From: Plenodomus lindquistii
Lineage: Eukaryota; Ascomycota; Dothideomycetes; Pleosporales; Leptosphaeriaceae
Length of the DNA stretch: 64,000 nucleotides
NCBI GenBank assembly: GCA_025504975.1
Contig: JANUWI010000002.1
Coordinates: forward strand, 2,356,001 to 2,420,000
Direction: 5' to 3'
Below the pieces are notes generated by a model. It made no database searches. It was not told the origin of the DNA and was given only the letters and a program-made list of their open reading frames with translations. Positions within the stretch are counted from its first letter, which is position 1. Each line of letters starts with the position of its first letter. Below, piece by piece: positions 47,400-59,200 of the stretch. Both the position numbers and the translations under genes were made by a program.

Positions 47400-49830
47400 T
47401 TGACTACTGTAGGGCGTAGAGGCCCTATTGGACATTGCTAGTATATAATATACTAGGCATTCTAGTATATATTTTACTAATTTTCTAGTAAATAATATAC
47501 TACTTTCTAGTATATATTATACCAATTTCTAGTATATATAAATACCTAAAAATATCTAAAGATACTAGATTTTCTAGCTAATTAGAGTAGAGGCTAATAT
47601 AGTGTAGAGGTAAAAAAGAAATTATCTAAAAAAAAAGAAGTAGAGAAAAAAAAGGTTTATAGAGGCTAGCTAGCGCTACTAAATCCCTCTCTATTTAAAG
47701 CATATTTAAATATTCTTTTTTACCTCTAAATCTATAACTATAAGTAGGTTACTATATTCTTTTTTACCTCTAAATCTATAACTATAAGTAGGTTACTACG
47801 CGTATAAACTTTATCTAAATTAATAGAAAATAAATAAATTAAAAGGCTAGTATAAATAGTAGTAAAAGTAAAAGCTAATTTAAAAGTACTAAAGACTATT
47901 TTTAGTAAAAAATACTAAAACTTATAATAAATAAATAGCTTTTATTAATTCTATTATCTTTATTTTTTACTATAGATTTTAAAAATTGCTATATTTTACT
48001 AAAATCTCGAAAGTTTTAGTATTACTAAGTAATTTACTAAGATTTTCTCTAGGTATATAGTATACTAGAGTAGTATATAACTAGCTACCTAGTATACTAT
48101 ATACTAGATTAGCTCTATCTAGTATACTATATACTAATAATATTCTATAAAAAGGTTAATTATTTTAATTATAAATATTATATACCTACTATTACTTTAT
48201 TTATAATAATTTAGAATACTATAGATACTTTTTTAAAGCTTTTATTTAGTAGTTATCTACTATAAACTCTATCTTTTTTTTTATAAAACTATTTTAGTTT
48301 TTAAATAATAGTAATTCTATGTTTATAGCTAGGCGTATTTTTATTTATACTAATAATACTATTAGCTTAGTTTTATTTTTACTTATTATTATCTAATATC
48401 TACTATATATATACTTTAATCTAATTAATTTATAGCTAATAATTTCTATTATAATAAAAAACTTCTATTTTTTTTTAAAGTTTAGTAATAGTAGTGTTTA
48501 TAGACTTTATTAATAGGTTTATTAATACGAATATACTATTATAGAGTAAGTATACTAATTAGACACTTAATAATAGTAAGTTTATACTATTTAGATTAAT
48601 TATAAATAGACTTTACTTTCTAAAGTAATATATACTATATTTTTCTTTTTTTAGTTAGATTATTAGTATTTATATATCTTATAGTAATTATATATTAAAG
48701 GACTATAGTAAAAGCTAGTTAAATAATTAGTTATATAGAAAAAAAGGCTACTATAAAACTATAAGTAGCTAAGTATTTTTAGAATAAAATTAGAGTTTAT
48801 AATATTATATTATTAGTATAGATATTTAAATTATAGTATATAGCTAGTTAATACTAACTAATTTTTATTTATAATATTTTTTATAACTAGTTAATTTTAG
48901 TTACTATAGTATATATATTTACTATTATTTTATAGTAATAAAGTATACTAAATAAAAATTAGAAAAAATAGAAGTATTTACTTTTAGTATATTTATAATA
49001 GAATTATATAATAGTACTAACTACTAATTAGTTTACTAAAGCTTTTTATTCTAATTTTTATATTATAAACTTTTATTAAACCTAACTAGAGTAGAATAAA
49101 TTAAAAGAAAAATAGTATAATAATTAAATAATTTAGTTTTACTATAGATTATATAATAATAAAAGCTAAGTATTTAGTAGATTAATAATAAACTATTAAG
49201 TACTTAGTATTTAGTATTTAACTATTTAGAATTTAAACTTACTAAATAAAACTAAATAAAATACTTATAGTAGTTATATAGAAATATTAGATAACTTTTA
49301 TAGTAAATTATATTTACTTTTTAAAAATAAATAAGTTATATTTTAGTTAATTAAATACTTTTATTTTCTTTTTTTAAAAGGATACTTTTACTACTTTTAT
49401 AATTTAAATATTCTTTTCTACTATTTATGTATTTATTTATTTTTAAAAACTAGTTTTATATTTAATTTAATACTAGCTATATTATACTATAACTATTTAG
49501 AAAGATTTTTATTTTAGTTTAATAGTTTTTAACTAATAGTAAGCTATATTACTAGTACTAAAAACGCTATAGTATATTTATATAATCTAAGTTTATTATA
49601 TATATACTATAGCTATCTAGTAATATACTAACTTTAATAGTTACTAATAGTAAATTATATATTAGTTTTAATATTAATATATCTATAAACTCTACTACGT
49701 AAATAAGTAATAAAATACTATATTAGCTAGGCTAAAGTAGATTTTTTCCCTATTTTCTAGTAATAAAAAATACAGAACTATTATAATAAATAAGATAGGT
49801 GTAGATTAGTAAAATAGAGTTCCAATGAAA
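47400..49830. other. AT-rich RIP-like block
   Basis: About 2.4 kb without readable frames. It includes a 44-bp tandem duplication (47711-47798) and clusters of short palindromic TATACTAG-type words near 47440-47550 and 48055-48140. No LTR pair or transposase signal is legible. Confidence 0.75.
47711..47798 (+). repeat. 44-bp tandem duplication
   Basis: Two identical adjacent units, 47711-47754 and 47755-47798, each starting TATTCTTTTTTACCTC and containing TATAAGTAGGTTAC. Being identical inside a RIP block, they arose by a duplication after most mutation. Confidence 0.85.
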
Positions 49831-49891
49831 CTTTTAGATGATTATGCTCTTGCTTAGAGTGAATTGGTCGTCGCAATTCCGTCACCTTTAA

Positions 49892-50201
49892 TGTTAGGCC
49901 CTCGGGTGGCTTCCCCGCCACTTGAGCTAGAATGGCCCATGAGGGGTCATTATAGGCTAGAGGGGGCCGTCGCACCCTGTACCAAAGTATGGGAGCCCTT
50001 AGCTCCCTACCTCGGGACAGAGATTCCGCAAACGTACAGAAGAGGGGTTAAGAGCGGGGTATAAAGCCTGCCTGAGTTAGAAAGACGAAGAGGCAACGAT
50101 TAGTCTATCCTTAAGCCCTGAATGGTATCCTTATCTACCTACCTGATTGATCTATTCCATCCCGTATTATCTATTGCAGTGGTATCCTTACAGGTATTAC
50201 A
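49892..50201 (+). mobile_element. Solo LTR of the inner Ty3 family, not RIP-mutated
   Basis: 310 bp from TGTTAGGCCC to GGTATTACA, the same length and layout as the LTRs at 6405-6714 and 13504-13813. It is GC-balanced and keeps CpG, CpA and TpG sites. Flanking five-base words TTTAA (49887-49891) and CTTAA (50202-50206) match at four of five positions, as an aged target duplication would. No internal element sequence adjoins it, so this is a solo LTR left by recombination, sitting exactly on the edge of the AT-rich block. Confidence 0.92.
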
Positions 50202-51007
50202 CTTAACACCTGTACCTTAGAAGATGGTCTACTCCAATGCCGAGAAAGAGGAGGATGCGAAGAAGATCAGAGAGAAGAAGAGGAACCTGGAACAGAGAAA
50301 GGCGCGAGTTTGAATAAGTGATCGGGCATTGCTTTAGCTCGGGGTGTTTTATGGAGGATACAGAAGGATCACATCGGGTTTGTTCTTATTTGTGAGCGTA
50401 CATCTGAGATGGGCAGATGAGTATGAGACGAAAAATTCGTCTGAATTAACATGGTCTATTTCTCCTACAATCTTCCTCAATAAGCCATGAATTGTTCTTA
50501 TCTCCTGTCGATTCAACGACCTCACTCGGGTCACAACGGCGACGGATTGGGCTCCATGGTAGTTTCCGCGACGTAGAGCATACACTATCTCAAACTGTAG
50601 ACAGACATATCGCTGTAAATTATCCTTCTTCTATCTCATGTTATAGTTGCGCCTGGGAGCAAGACGAGATATGCCTCATTGCGCGTAGAGCTAGGCACGC
50701 CTTTCCACGGAACCACTGCCAGCAATAGAGCGAGATCAACGACGTCACCTTGCTAGCACCAATACATTGAATCTTTACAGTCATCTCTCCGCGTGGAAAA
50801 TTCGCTGCACAAACATAACATACAGATCAGGAGACAAGGAACGAGGTGTCGGCGAAAGCACTGGCGTGTATGGTGACGGTCTAAGTGTTAGGGATCGACG
50901 GGCGGATCGTTGGGGTCGATTGTCAAGCTTGTTTCCAGGTAGAGGCCTGAAATTACCGCAGTAACAGTTGCCGGGAGCTGTGAAGCCTTCCCAGGCCTCG
51001 TTCATAC
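50202..51007. other. Intergenic region between solo LTR and PTR2 gene
   Basis: About 800 bp of normal composition. It contains a 29-codon frame at 50224-50313, rich in Lys/Glu/Arg (starting MVYSNAEKEEDAKK), which could be a coding fragment cut by the LTR insertion but matches nothing I know. The remainder is the 3' flank of the transporter gene. Confidence 0.5.
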
Positions 51008-53051
51008 TCATGAGCGAGCCTCGCTATCGGCGCGTCTCCGCCTCGGCCGTAGAAGCACATACACCCCAACAGCGCCGACAAACATGGCGCCGGCCAGCGA
51101 CGCGTACATGGCCAGCAAGTAAGGGTCCTTGTACGTCGGAGTTAAAGCGAGGCCGAGCGCAGAGCCAGCTGCGGCGGTGAGGGCGAAGAAAGCCTGCAGC
51201 ACAGCCTTCATGCTGTGAGGCGCCTCGGTGAAGGCATACTCGTACATGGCCGGGTTTGAGAAGATCTCACCGAGGCCCTCGAAGACGTATATGGGGATCT
51301 GCATGGCAACACTGACGCGGTTGGGCAGGCTGCCGTCTGGCGACGCTGGGCACGCGCGCGGATGGTCGTAGCACGGGCCTGAGGCGTAGATGTAGCCCTG
51401 CACGCCCGCCGCGAAGCCCATGGCCATGGCCTCGAGCAGGAAGCCGAGCGCGATGCGCGTCACCGGTGGGAAGCTGATGCGCAGCTTGCGCAGCAGCGGG
51501 TACAGGCCGTGCGTTGCTAGTGGGAGGCATAGTAGGACGGTAATGGCGTTGAGGTCGGGCATCAAGTCGTTGGGCACGCCGCTTGTCTCCATGTTGGCTG
51601 CTTGGGAGATTGTATTGCTGGTGAGTTGGTTCTGGCAGAGCCAGTAGACGACGAATGGGACGCTATTGGCAGTCAGATATGGTTGCGTCTCTGGAGGGAT
51701 GATCAAGGATGACCACTGACCCAATGCGCACGGCGACTAAGGCCTTTTCCATCTCCTCGATAAAGCTGTCACGCCACTTTACTGTCTTTCCAGTATCCTC
51801 GGCCACCTTTTCAGGTCTGGCGGCGTCTAGTCGGAACCCGTTTCTGACGGCAATGTAGATGACTTTCCACGCCGATGGGAGAACACTGCCGTCTGGAGGA
51901 AGATTGACTGTTGAAGTGTGTTAAGACTCCGTCTCGCGACGCTTGACGGACTGATTTAGGAGGTCTCACCATAATGCTTTCGGCCCAGGAAGAGCAGAGT
52001 GAGGCCAAGGAAGATGGCGCACGTGCATATCAGAAACGCGACCCAGAAACCAATGTTCTTTTCGAGCAAGGTCGACGCAACAATGGCTTGGCCACCGATA
52101 TTCACACACCTTTTTGTGTCAGACCCCACCGTGGTTCATCAAAACTGTGAATCCTTACCAATAGTAGACGTTGAAAGCATACTCGACAGTCGCCTCACGG
52201 TCAACAATGACTCGCTCTCCTGTCTTGGAGATCCTGATTCTGGTCTTGGACGCATGGCATTGCTCCGCTAAGTGTCGCCATGGTTTAGCAGCTGCAACGA
52301 GATTGTGCGACAAGCGGGTAGCGATTCGACTGACCTAGGAATGGCGGCAACGTGGACTTGACACCTCCGACACCAAGGCTGATGATAACTAGGGCGACAA
52401 TCAGACCGGGAAGTCCGGAGCCTTGCCTTAGCAAGGGCGGGAGAGACGTTATTAGAAGAATGGCAAGTCCGACGGCGTACATGCTGCAAACAAGTAAGTT
52501 AATGTATTGCGCAGAGGCTGCATGATAGTTGAAACTAACCAGAAACAGGTGCGAAGGGTTTTGTAGTGACCAAGATATGAATCTGCAATGGCTGCTGTCG
52601 CGAGAGGCGTGACTTGGCTAACGAGAGTGAAACAGTTGATCATCAAGGAGGCAATGTCCTGGCCGAGTCCCAGGGCGCCAGGGCGCAACGGGTCGTCCCT
52701 GCGATTTTGAATATAGTTCTCTGCCCTTGCGTCAGTACCCAGCTGCGTTCTTAAACAAGTCGTGATGCTCACGGAGAATGCCCAAGAAGCCATAGTAGGC
52801 ATAGCGCTCGCATAGAGAGACGACGGCCACAAGGATAGCCATTTTTGGCAGCTTATCTGCCTCTCGTCGACATGTCATCAGATCTTCTTCAGTCGGTTCC
52901 TCGAATTGATTGGTCTCAGCATTAAGATGCTGGGAGCAGGCTATGGGAATCGACGCAGAACTTTCATTGTCGGAAGGTCTGTCATGTCAGTGTCTTATCC
53001 TTTGCGCCAAAAACGTGCGACTCACAAATTCTTCTCCTCGGGCGTGTCCAT
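51008..53051 (-). CDS. PTR2-type proton-coupled di/tripeptide transporter (POT family)
   Basis: Eight exons on the minus strand: 53051-53026, 52978-52773, 52720-52540, 52483-52335, 52267-52159, 52109-51970, 51907-51721 and 51662-51008. Every junction keeps phase and the product is 550 residues. EEDLMTCRREADKLP leads into CERYAYYGF, the start of helix 1 and a POT-family signature. Later come NYIQN, DPLRPGALGLGQ, then LGVGGVKSTLPPF, GERVIVD and VYYWCVNIGG. The last exon has ISQAANMETSGVPND, GPCYDHP and EIFSNPAMYEYAFTEAP. These are the blocks of fungal Ptr2 plasma-membrane symporters, which take up or release small peptides with protons. It is the left-most gene of the putative NRPS cluster and could move the product or a peptide precursor. 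A CGG/CCG pair lies about 225-255 bp upstream of the ATG. Confidence 0.92.
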
Positions 53052-53792
53052 GATCGATGGTGAATGCGGCTCAAAGGAACATGCAGTGAGCTATCATTAC
53101 AGGAATGTGGGAGAAGTGACAGGTCGAGTCATTTGTAGGAGACGACAGAGCATATAACTCCGGACTAGGCGTTTGAGACCGATACCGTGCATCCATCTAC
53201 CCAATGCTTGTGGTCATTCAGTTCGGGCGTCGGATACGGTATGCCGAATGGAGTAAGATCTAACCCTCTTTTTCGGAGTAGACGCTCAATTCGGTCAACT
53301 TACTCCGACCTGCAAACGTTACAGCCTTGCCAAGGCTCAGAGCTTGTTTTTCCGCACTGACGAACTTCAGAACAATGCTATTCACTTACCTCAGCTTCTA
53401 CACCTTTGTAATTAGCTAGCAAAACATATTTTGCATCTAGCAGAATCTCCATTCTATAGCGATTGGCATTGCGCAGCGATTTAGACAGGTGCAGCGAGGA
53501 TCTAAGGTGGCTGCGTAAAGCTATCGTGAGTGTCGTTTAATGTGGCTGGATTCTGGTTGATCTCGGTCCAAAATTTGTCAAATCTCACTCTAAAACGTCG
53601 ATCCCTAAGTCTTTGCCAAGTCGGCAGCTTCACTACCTAAAATGCATTAGCCATTGCTTAATATTAGCTATTATCGTACGTGCTAGAGGGCTTTGATTAT
53701 ATCAGCTTTAAAGAATTGTACATGATCGGTTGCAAGTCCGCCAAGCAAACTTTCACTGGTTTCAATTCATCCACTACACACTGGAGTACTAG
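53052..53792. other. Intergenic region between ATP-grasp stop and PTR2 start
   Basis: About 740 bp. It holds the PTR2 promoter and the 3' flank of the ATP-grasp gene, both genes reading leftward. The only structure seen is the inverted CGGAGTA/TACTCCG pair listed separately. Confidence 0.55.
53274..53307. promoter_or_regulatory. Inverted CGG half-sites upstream of PTR2
   Basis: CGGAGTA at 53274-53280 and TACTCCG at 53301-53307 form a perfect 7-base inverted repeat with a 20-base spacer, about 225-255 bp upstream of the PTR2 start. Zn2Cys6 regulators bind paired CGG/CCG triplets, and one is encoded in this cluster (56590-59016). The link is inference; the spacer is longer than in most known sites. 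Confidence 0.35.
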
Positions 53793-56103
53793 CTACGGCC
53801 GGAATGGTGTAATGGGAAGTCTAATTTCTCTCCGCATCTCCTTTGCCGCAGCAAGAATATGTTTGCGGCCCTTGTCAGATGACACAAGCAAATGACCAAC
53901 GAGGTTGGGTGCTGTTGCAATGGGATTGGTATAGTGGTAGTAGGAGCCACCTTGGTAGACCATGGCGCCGAGATCAGGGCGCCGCCTCTTCAGATCAACA
54001 GCAAAGCACTCGCCGTTGTAAGTTCCTGGAAACTCGGTGTTGATGAAGACGATTGCGGTAATGGGCTGAGCCTCGGGCGCGTACTCGTGTGCCAGCGCAG
54101 TAAAGCGCACGCTATCTTTCAGAGCTGCGAGCAGGTGCAAAGCCGTCCAGTCCACCCCGCTCTTGAATGCCGTGATATACTGAGCCATGATGCCAGGCGC
54201 GCGCTGGTTGATTTCGAGCAGTGTCGCGGTTGGAGCCTTGGTCAACTGCTTGCCATGAGGCCGCAAGTCCACGCCATTGGCCGAGGTATAAGCCATTGAA
54301 GAGTTGGTGATTCGGGCCTCGAGATGGAAGACGCCGGTGTGGAACCCCAGCTTGACAAGCATACCCCTCAACTCGTCTCTGATGATGTCCGACTCGTTGG
54401 GTGGCAGGTTTGAAGGATAGAGCATCTCAGTCTCCAAGAAATTCTCTTGGCCGGGGAGATCGTCTCGTTCTGATGTGCAGGGAAAGTCGTCGACCAGCTC
54501 GTAGAAGAGAATCTTTCCATCTTGCAGCACAAAATTGGCGTCGACCTCGGGGCCATCGAGATATGTCTCAATGACAATGTGAGTGCCTTGTTTTGCAGGC
54601 TCGAGAGCAGCGACGGCAGCAAACAGCTCTGCCTCGTTGGTGACCTTGGAGACACCCTCCGAGGCCCAGCCCTGGCTGGGCTTGACAATGAGCGGGTATG
54701 CGGTGACCAGACCGTCTGACATGGATTGGCGAAGTTGTGCGGAGCTGTCGACTTGAAAAGAGTCACACTCTCCAGGGAACAGAGATCGAGTCTTGTACTT
54801 GTCGACGGCGGTTTCCACGGCCGACAGGGGCGCTGTGGGCAGTTTGAGACGAATTGCAGCCCTTGCAACGTCGACGAAATAGGTGTCGGTGAAGGTGGTG
54901 ATGCCGTCGTAGGTGGTGCCATCTTTGATGAGGGCGTCGGCAATGCGATCAGCCAAGCCGCCGTCCAGCTCCATGTCGATGTCGATATACTTTTCCACAG
55001 ACTGGCTAAAGCCCTGGTGCTGCAGCCATCGGCCATGCTGTCCAACGATGGTGACGTGGATGCCGAGGTTGAAGGCTGCTGTTAGCCACTTCTCCATGAT
55101 GACTTCGGGCCTGCAGCCGACGAGGACCAGCCGTTTCGGGGTCCATGGAGCAGGATCTGGTAGTTGTTAGCATTACAACGGGAGTGTTAGGCGAGATGTG
55201 AGGTAGCTGACAGGTCCATGGGAAAGAAAGCCTGGCCTGCAGCTCTTGGTTCACGCTTGGCGAGCTTTGGATATGCTGCTGTTCTAGAATGGCACCAGCG
55301 GCGTAGCTGAGGATACTGAGCAGATCTGTGCTTGCACCTTGGCTGTCTTTAAAGGCGGTCATATGCTGATCGAGGGAGACAAACTCCTCGACTCGTTCAA
55401 TCGACTTGCTGGTAGCGAGGCGCTGGCGGAGTATGTCTGCACGCACAATGCATCCGTCTTGGGTGGGCAAGATTACGTGTACAGTGGCCGCATGCCTGCC
55501 GCCGCTTCCTACGCAAACGAGGCGTGCAGCCCAATCGAGAAAGTCGAGCGCAGAAGCAGACTGAGAGTTCAAGCCAGGCGGAAGTTGAGCAATCTGGATA
55601 GTCTGGCCGTGAAAGGAGTCGTCGGTCCTGGGGGGGAGGCTCATGTGCACCCTGAGCACGTAATAGTAGGCGGGCTGAGGCGGATGCGCCGTCTCCAATG
55701 CCCACTCACACACGACGGTGCCTGTTCCGGTCAGCAGCTGGTTGCCGGCGTTGAAGATGCTGCTCGCCTTACCCTCGCGACTGGCCAGCAGGATGTTCTG
55801 GGAAGGTGGTGGCATTTTGGCGGTGTCTTGTGCTGGCGGGAGAGGCGCAGACACATATGCAGCTTCCTGGAACATGTTGTCGGCGATAAGGGTCGAGATG
55901 TTGTCAGCGATAAGGGGTAAAAGGTGGTGCAAGACGGAATTGCAAATGGCGCAAGTGGACAGCTGAAGCGCGTAGTCTAGATACTTGATGTACTTCAACG
56001 CGCAACGCGCAGCAGCCCCGTTGGGACGAGCATGTCGGAGTGCGGCATGCCAATCGGGCAGGTGGAGAAGAGCGGCTTTGACGGCTGATTCCCATGGTGT
56101 CAC
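53793..56103 (-). CDS. ATP-grasp amino-acid/peptide ligase with unassigned N-terminal domain
   Basis: Two exons on the minus strand, 56103-55212 and 55156-53793, joined over a 55-bp intron with a GCTAAC branch; 751 residues. The second half is an ATP-grasp ligase of the carnosine-synthase/L-amino-acid-ligase type. A Rossmann-like start KRLVLVGCRPEVIMEKW is near 305-320. Then come YPLIVKPSQGWASEGV with ATP-binding Lys456, HIVIETYLDGPEVD, HLEARI with Glu567, and LLEINQRAPG with metal-binding Glu602 and Asn604. Such enzymes join a carboxylate and an amine through an acyl phosphate. Residues 1-300 look like the poorly conserved N-terminal domain of larger family members, but I recognise no motif. 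It starts 486 bp from the divergent Zn2Cys6 gene, so both probably share a promoter. Substrates are unknown. Confidence 0.85.
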
Positions 56104-56589
56104 GGCCCCGATTATAAGATCGTTGGCCTAGACCTTCTTTGGTATAGTCTGTGCTCCCAGACTTGACCAATTGCGAGCCTTTCTAGCAGTGTCTCCAGAT
56201 TACCTACATGAGTGGCGCCGCAAGGTTGCTGTAAGGTCAAGGCTGGACCGACAGCCATGCCTTTCGTACCATTAGCTAAGAATGGACGGTACTCGAGTGC
56301 GGCCGGCGTACAAATGGGCCACGACGTCCAACATAAGTATGAGACTTGTCATTCTTTGTTCTTTGCCGCTTATGCAGCTACCTACAGACCGTCTCTTCTC
56401 AGCCGCTCTGTCAGCCTCTGTGAATCCTGCCCACACCATATTTACGCAAACGAGCACCACGCGCCGCCATGTCACCTAATCTTTTCATCTTTCCCGCTTC
56501 CGCCCGTCTCGCCGCCTACGCACACATAGCATCCAGTCTTGCCCCGCCACCTAGTCTGCGACCCCATCTGCTCGCGGTCCAGCTTTCCA
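56104..56589. promoter_or_regulatory. Divergent promoter region, ATP-grasp gene / Zn2Cys6 regulator
   Basis: 486 bp between two diverging start codons. A CCAAT box is at 56167-56171, and a GC-rich CGGCCGGCG stretch lies near 56301. A shared promoter fits co-regulation of enzyme and regulator, which is inference. If the regulator starts at the upstream ATG (56539), the region shortens to 435 bp. Confidence 0.5.
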
Positions 56590-59016
56590 ATGTTGCGTCG
56601 CAACGGCACCCGCAGCTCGTGCGAGCCCTGTCGAAAGGCAAAGGTGAAATGCGACCATCACTCCCCAATCTGCCAAAGATGCGAAGCGCGTGGCATCAGC
56701 GCCTCATGCGTCTACCACACGGCTCCCTTGACGCGCTCGCCTGCACCCGAAGTCCGGCGGACTCACAAGCTGTCCACGCAGCAATATCAACCTTACTTCG
56801 GAGTCCTGGATCTGTCCGGCGACAAGCTGAGCGAGCCGGCACTTTCCAGCACTCAAACCTCATTCACCGCACCCCTGGCCCCACCAGCCCAGATGTACGT
56901 CTACACAAATGCTGCTTCCACTACCATACACTCGCGCCCCCCCTCATCCTTCGGTGGTAGTGACGTAGAGCTCAACGCGCAGAGTGCTCCAACGGCTGCC
57001 AGCTCTGGCTACTATGGTTCAACCAGCTACTACTCTGTCTTTGACCGAGTCGACCACGTGCCGACCGCTACCACGGATTCTCAGCTTTCTGAACCTGCTG
57101 GCGACACGCCCTCTGCAGGAATACGCGACGACGACCCCGGCATGAGCCAGTCACTTCAACTTGGATCCTGGATACTCCAAAACCTCCAACACGTCTCCAT
57201 CATCCAGTCCCTCGTCGACATGTACATTCGAACAAGCCAAGTATCCCCTACGGCGACTTTAATCCCTCTAAAATCTGTGGAGACCCTGCAGCACCTGGCC
57301 GGTGGAGACGTGCATGCTCTGGCGCAAAAGATCACCAGAAATACGCAAAAGCCGCTACAAATACCTCCTCAAATGCACGCAAGCACCTTTAGCACACTCT
57401 TCACCGGCGACAACCTACGCTGGGAGTTTCTTGGTCTCGTCTTTGCCTGGGCCGGCCTATCTCTGTCCATGTCTCTGCTGAATGAAAAAGGCTCTGCGAC
57501 GACACCAGATGGAATCAGCAAAACCTCCTTTGCCCAGCTCTTAACCGCTTGCAGTAACGCGTGCATAACCCTCTGCCGCCAAAATGCCCACACCAACGAC
57601 ATACTCTCCTGGTGTCTCTATGAGAACCTCATTCTACTAACCTTTCAGCACGGCGAAGCAAGTGAGCATTAGCATCAACAACCCATTCGTATTGATTTAG
57701 CTTCTAACAGAGAGGCAGGCCACGCATCTTGGCAGCGACTTGGAGACCTCTCCACCGACATTCTGGCCCTCGGCCTGCACAGGGAACCCGCGGCGACGAG
57801 CACCTCGCCTATTTTTCTCGTCCAGGCTCGAAAGAAGCTATTTTCCGCCGCCTTCCGTGTCGACAAGAGCATCTCCACCTTCTTTGGCCGGCCGCCCCGG
57901 ATACCGGGTCACTACTGCGATGTCGGTCTTCCTTTAGACGTCGACGACAACCTCTTCCATCAAGAAAACTTTTGTGTGGACCACCTTCGCTCCGTACTCA
58001 ACATGGCCGGTTGGAACATCGACTGCAAGATCCGCCCAGCTTCTTGGATTCGCATGCGTCATACCGTTGGCAAAGTCACAGAGGAGATTTTGGAGCTGTC
58101 TCTGGGCGGCGCGCAAGACAATTTGGTCTACAAAGCACAGTGAGTTCATTCCAACCCGACTTTGCCACTTGTAGGCGGTTGCTGAATCGTGTCAGGGATA
58201 TATTGACTCGCTGCAATGAGACGTGGAACCGGATCCCGAGCCATCTGCAGTACAACCACAGCTGCTGGAACGATGGTACCCCACCAGGGACATGTTTGAT
58301 GCTACTGCTTGTCTACCTAGAACATTTACAGAACGAATTCCAGCTACAGAGATTGCTCTGCCGCCAACAAAGATGCGCCTCGGACGCGCTGATCAACATT
58401 AGCATGCGTATGCTCACAGCTGCAATGATTTTGCCTAGCATCCAAGTCGACAGCGTCAACATACATCGCGATCGTGCATGGATTGTAAAAAGTCTTCCTC
58501 GTACCTTATTGCCAACGTCACTGACACGTATAGCTCTTGTACTATGCGCTCCCGAGCGCCGGCGTCCTTGCCATCGACCTTCGCACGCGCATGCAGCAGG
58601 GAACTAACCCTCCACGCTCAATATCGAAGTCTGAAGTCATCAGACACACGAGCGTGCTCGCCGCATCGCTACAATGGGCGTCGAAGCCGTCTGGTGGCAA
58701 CCACCACCTGTGCGCCGGGGCGGCAAAGACGCTGTCGCGCATTTTGGACGAGATTCTCGACAGCTCCGGCCAGAGGAGCGAGATGAGCACGAGCGGCGAC
58801 GTGAGCGGCACCATGGGCAGCACCATGAGCAGCACCATGAGCAGCAACATGAGCGGCAACATGAGCGGTACCGTGAGCGGCAACATGTCGCCTGTGGGAA
58901 TGGACATGGACTACAGCATGCTGGCAGAGGACGGTGTCGACTCGGAAACCTTCTTGAACTGGTTCGATAACTTGGAGTGGGAGACGATGCGCCAGCCCGT
59001 GCCGCTTCAAGTGTAG
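56590..59016 (+). CDS. Zn(II)2Cys6 transcription factor, probable cluster regulator
   Basis: Exons 56590-57661, 57713-58139, 58196-58484 and 58534-59016, about 756 residues. An in-frame ATG at 56539 would add 17 residues. Acceptor 58174 is an alternative for intron 2 but would make it only 35 bp. CEPCRKAKVKCDHHSPICQRC near residues 11-31 is a full Zn2Cys6 binuclear cluster and should bind CGG triplets in the nucleus. A Ser/Thr-rich linker follows, then a fungal-specific TF middle domain with WQRLGDLSTDILALGLHRE and FGRPPRIPGHYCDV. Near the C-terminus (58800-58890) is a run of Met-Ser repeats from a 12-base unit, followed by an acidic stretch with paired aromatic residues (FLNWFDNLEWE) that looks like an activation domain. 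Its place between the ATP-grasp and dehydrogenase genes suggests a pathway-specific activator. Confidence 0.9.
58800..58890 (+). repeat. In-frame minisatellite encoding Met-Ser repeats
   Basis: Successive ATGAGC-based units (ATGAGCAGCACC, ATGAGCGGCAAC and variants, 12 bases each) encode repeats of the form STMS/GNMS inside the regulator. The unit length keeps frame, so repeat number could vary between strains without breaking the protein. Confidence 0.85.
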
Positions 59017-59200
59017 ATTGCGCTGATGTACAGTGGTACGCATCTCATGTTCATGTGTTTTATGACCATGACTCAAAAGTACATGACAACTGTATTGTGA
59101 CTACAACCATCAAAAATCATGTCATGACTATATTACAAGTATTACACGAATACTGTTATGATAGACCGATTCGCATTGTGTTTTAAACTCGCTATTCTAG

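Noticed and set aside
50224..50313. 29-codon Lys/Glu-rich open frame after the solo LTR
   Set aside because: Too short and without any match or splice context to call a gene; mentioned only in the intergenic entry.
53680..53895. Plus-strand open frame of 71 codons at the 3' end of the ATP-grasp gene
   Set aside because: It overlaps the conserved end of the ligase on the opposite strand and shows no features.
58140..58174. 35-bp intron in the regulator gene
   Set aside because: Too short for this genome's introns; the acceptor at 58195 gives a 56-bp intron with a branch-like GCTGAAT and the same frame.
58674..59076. Histidine- and arginine-rich frames overlapping the end of the regulator
   Set aside because: They are alternative-frame readings of the ATGAGC minisatellite; the frame with Met-Ser repeats joins the spliced Zn2Cys6 protein.
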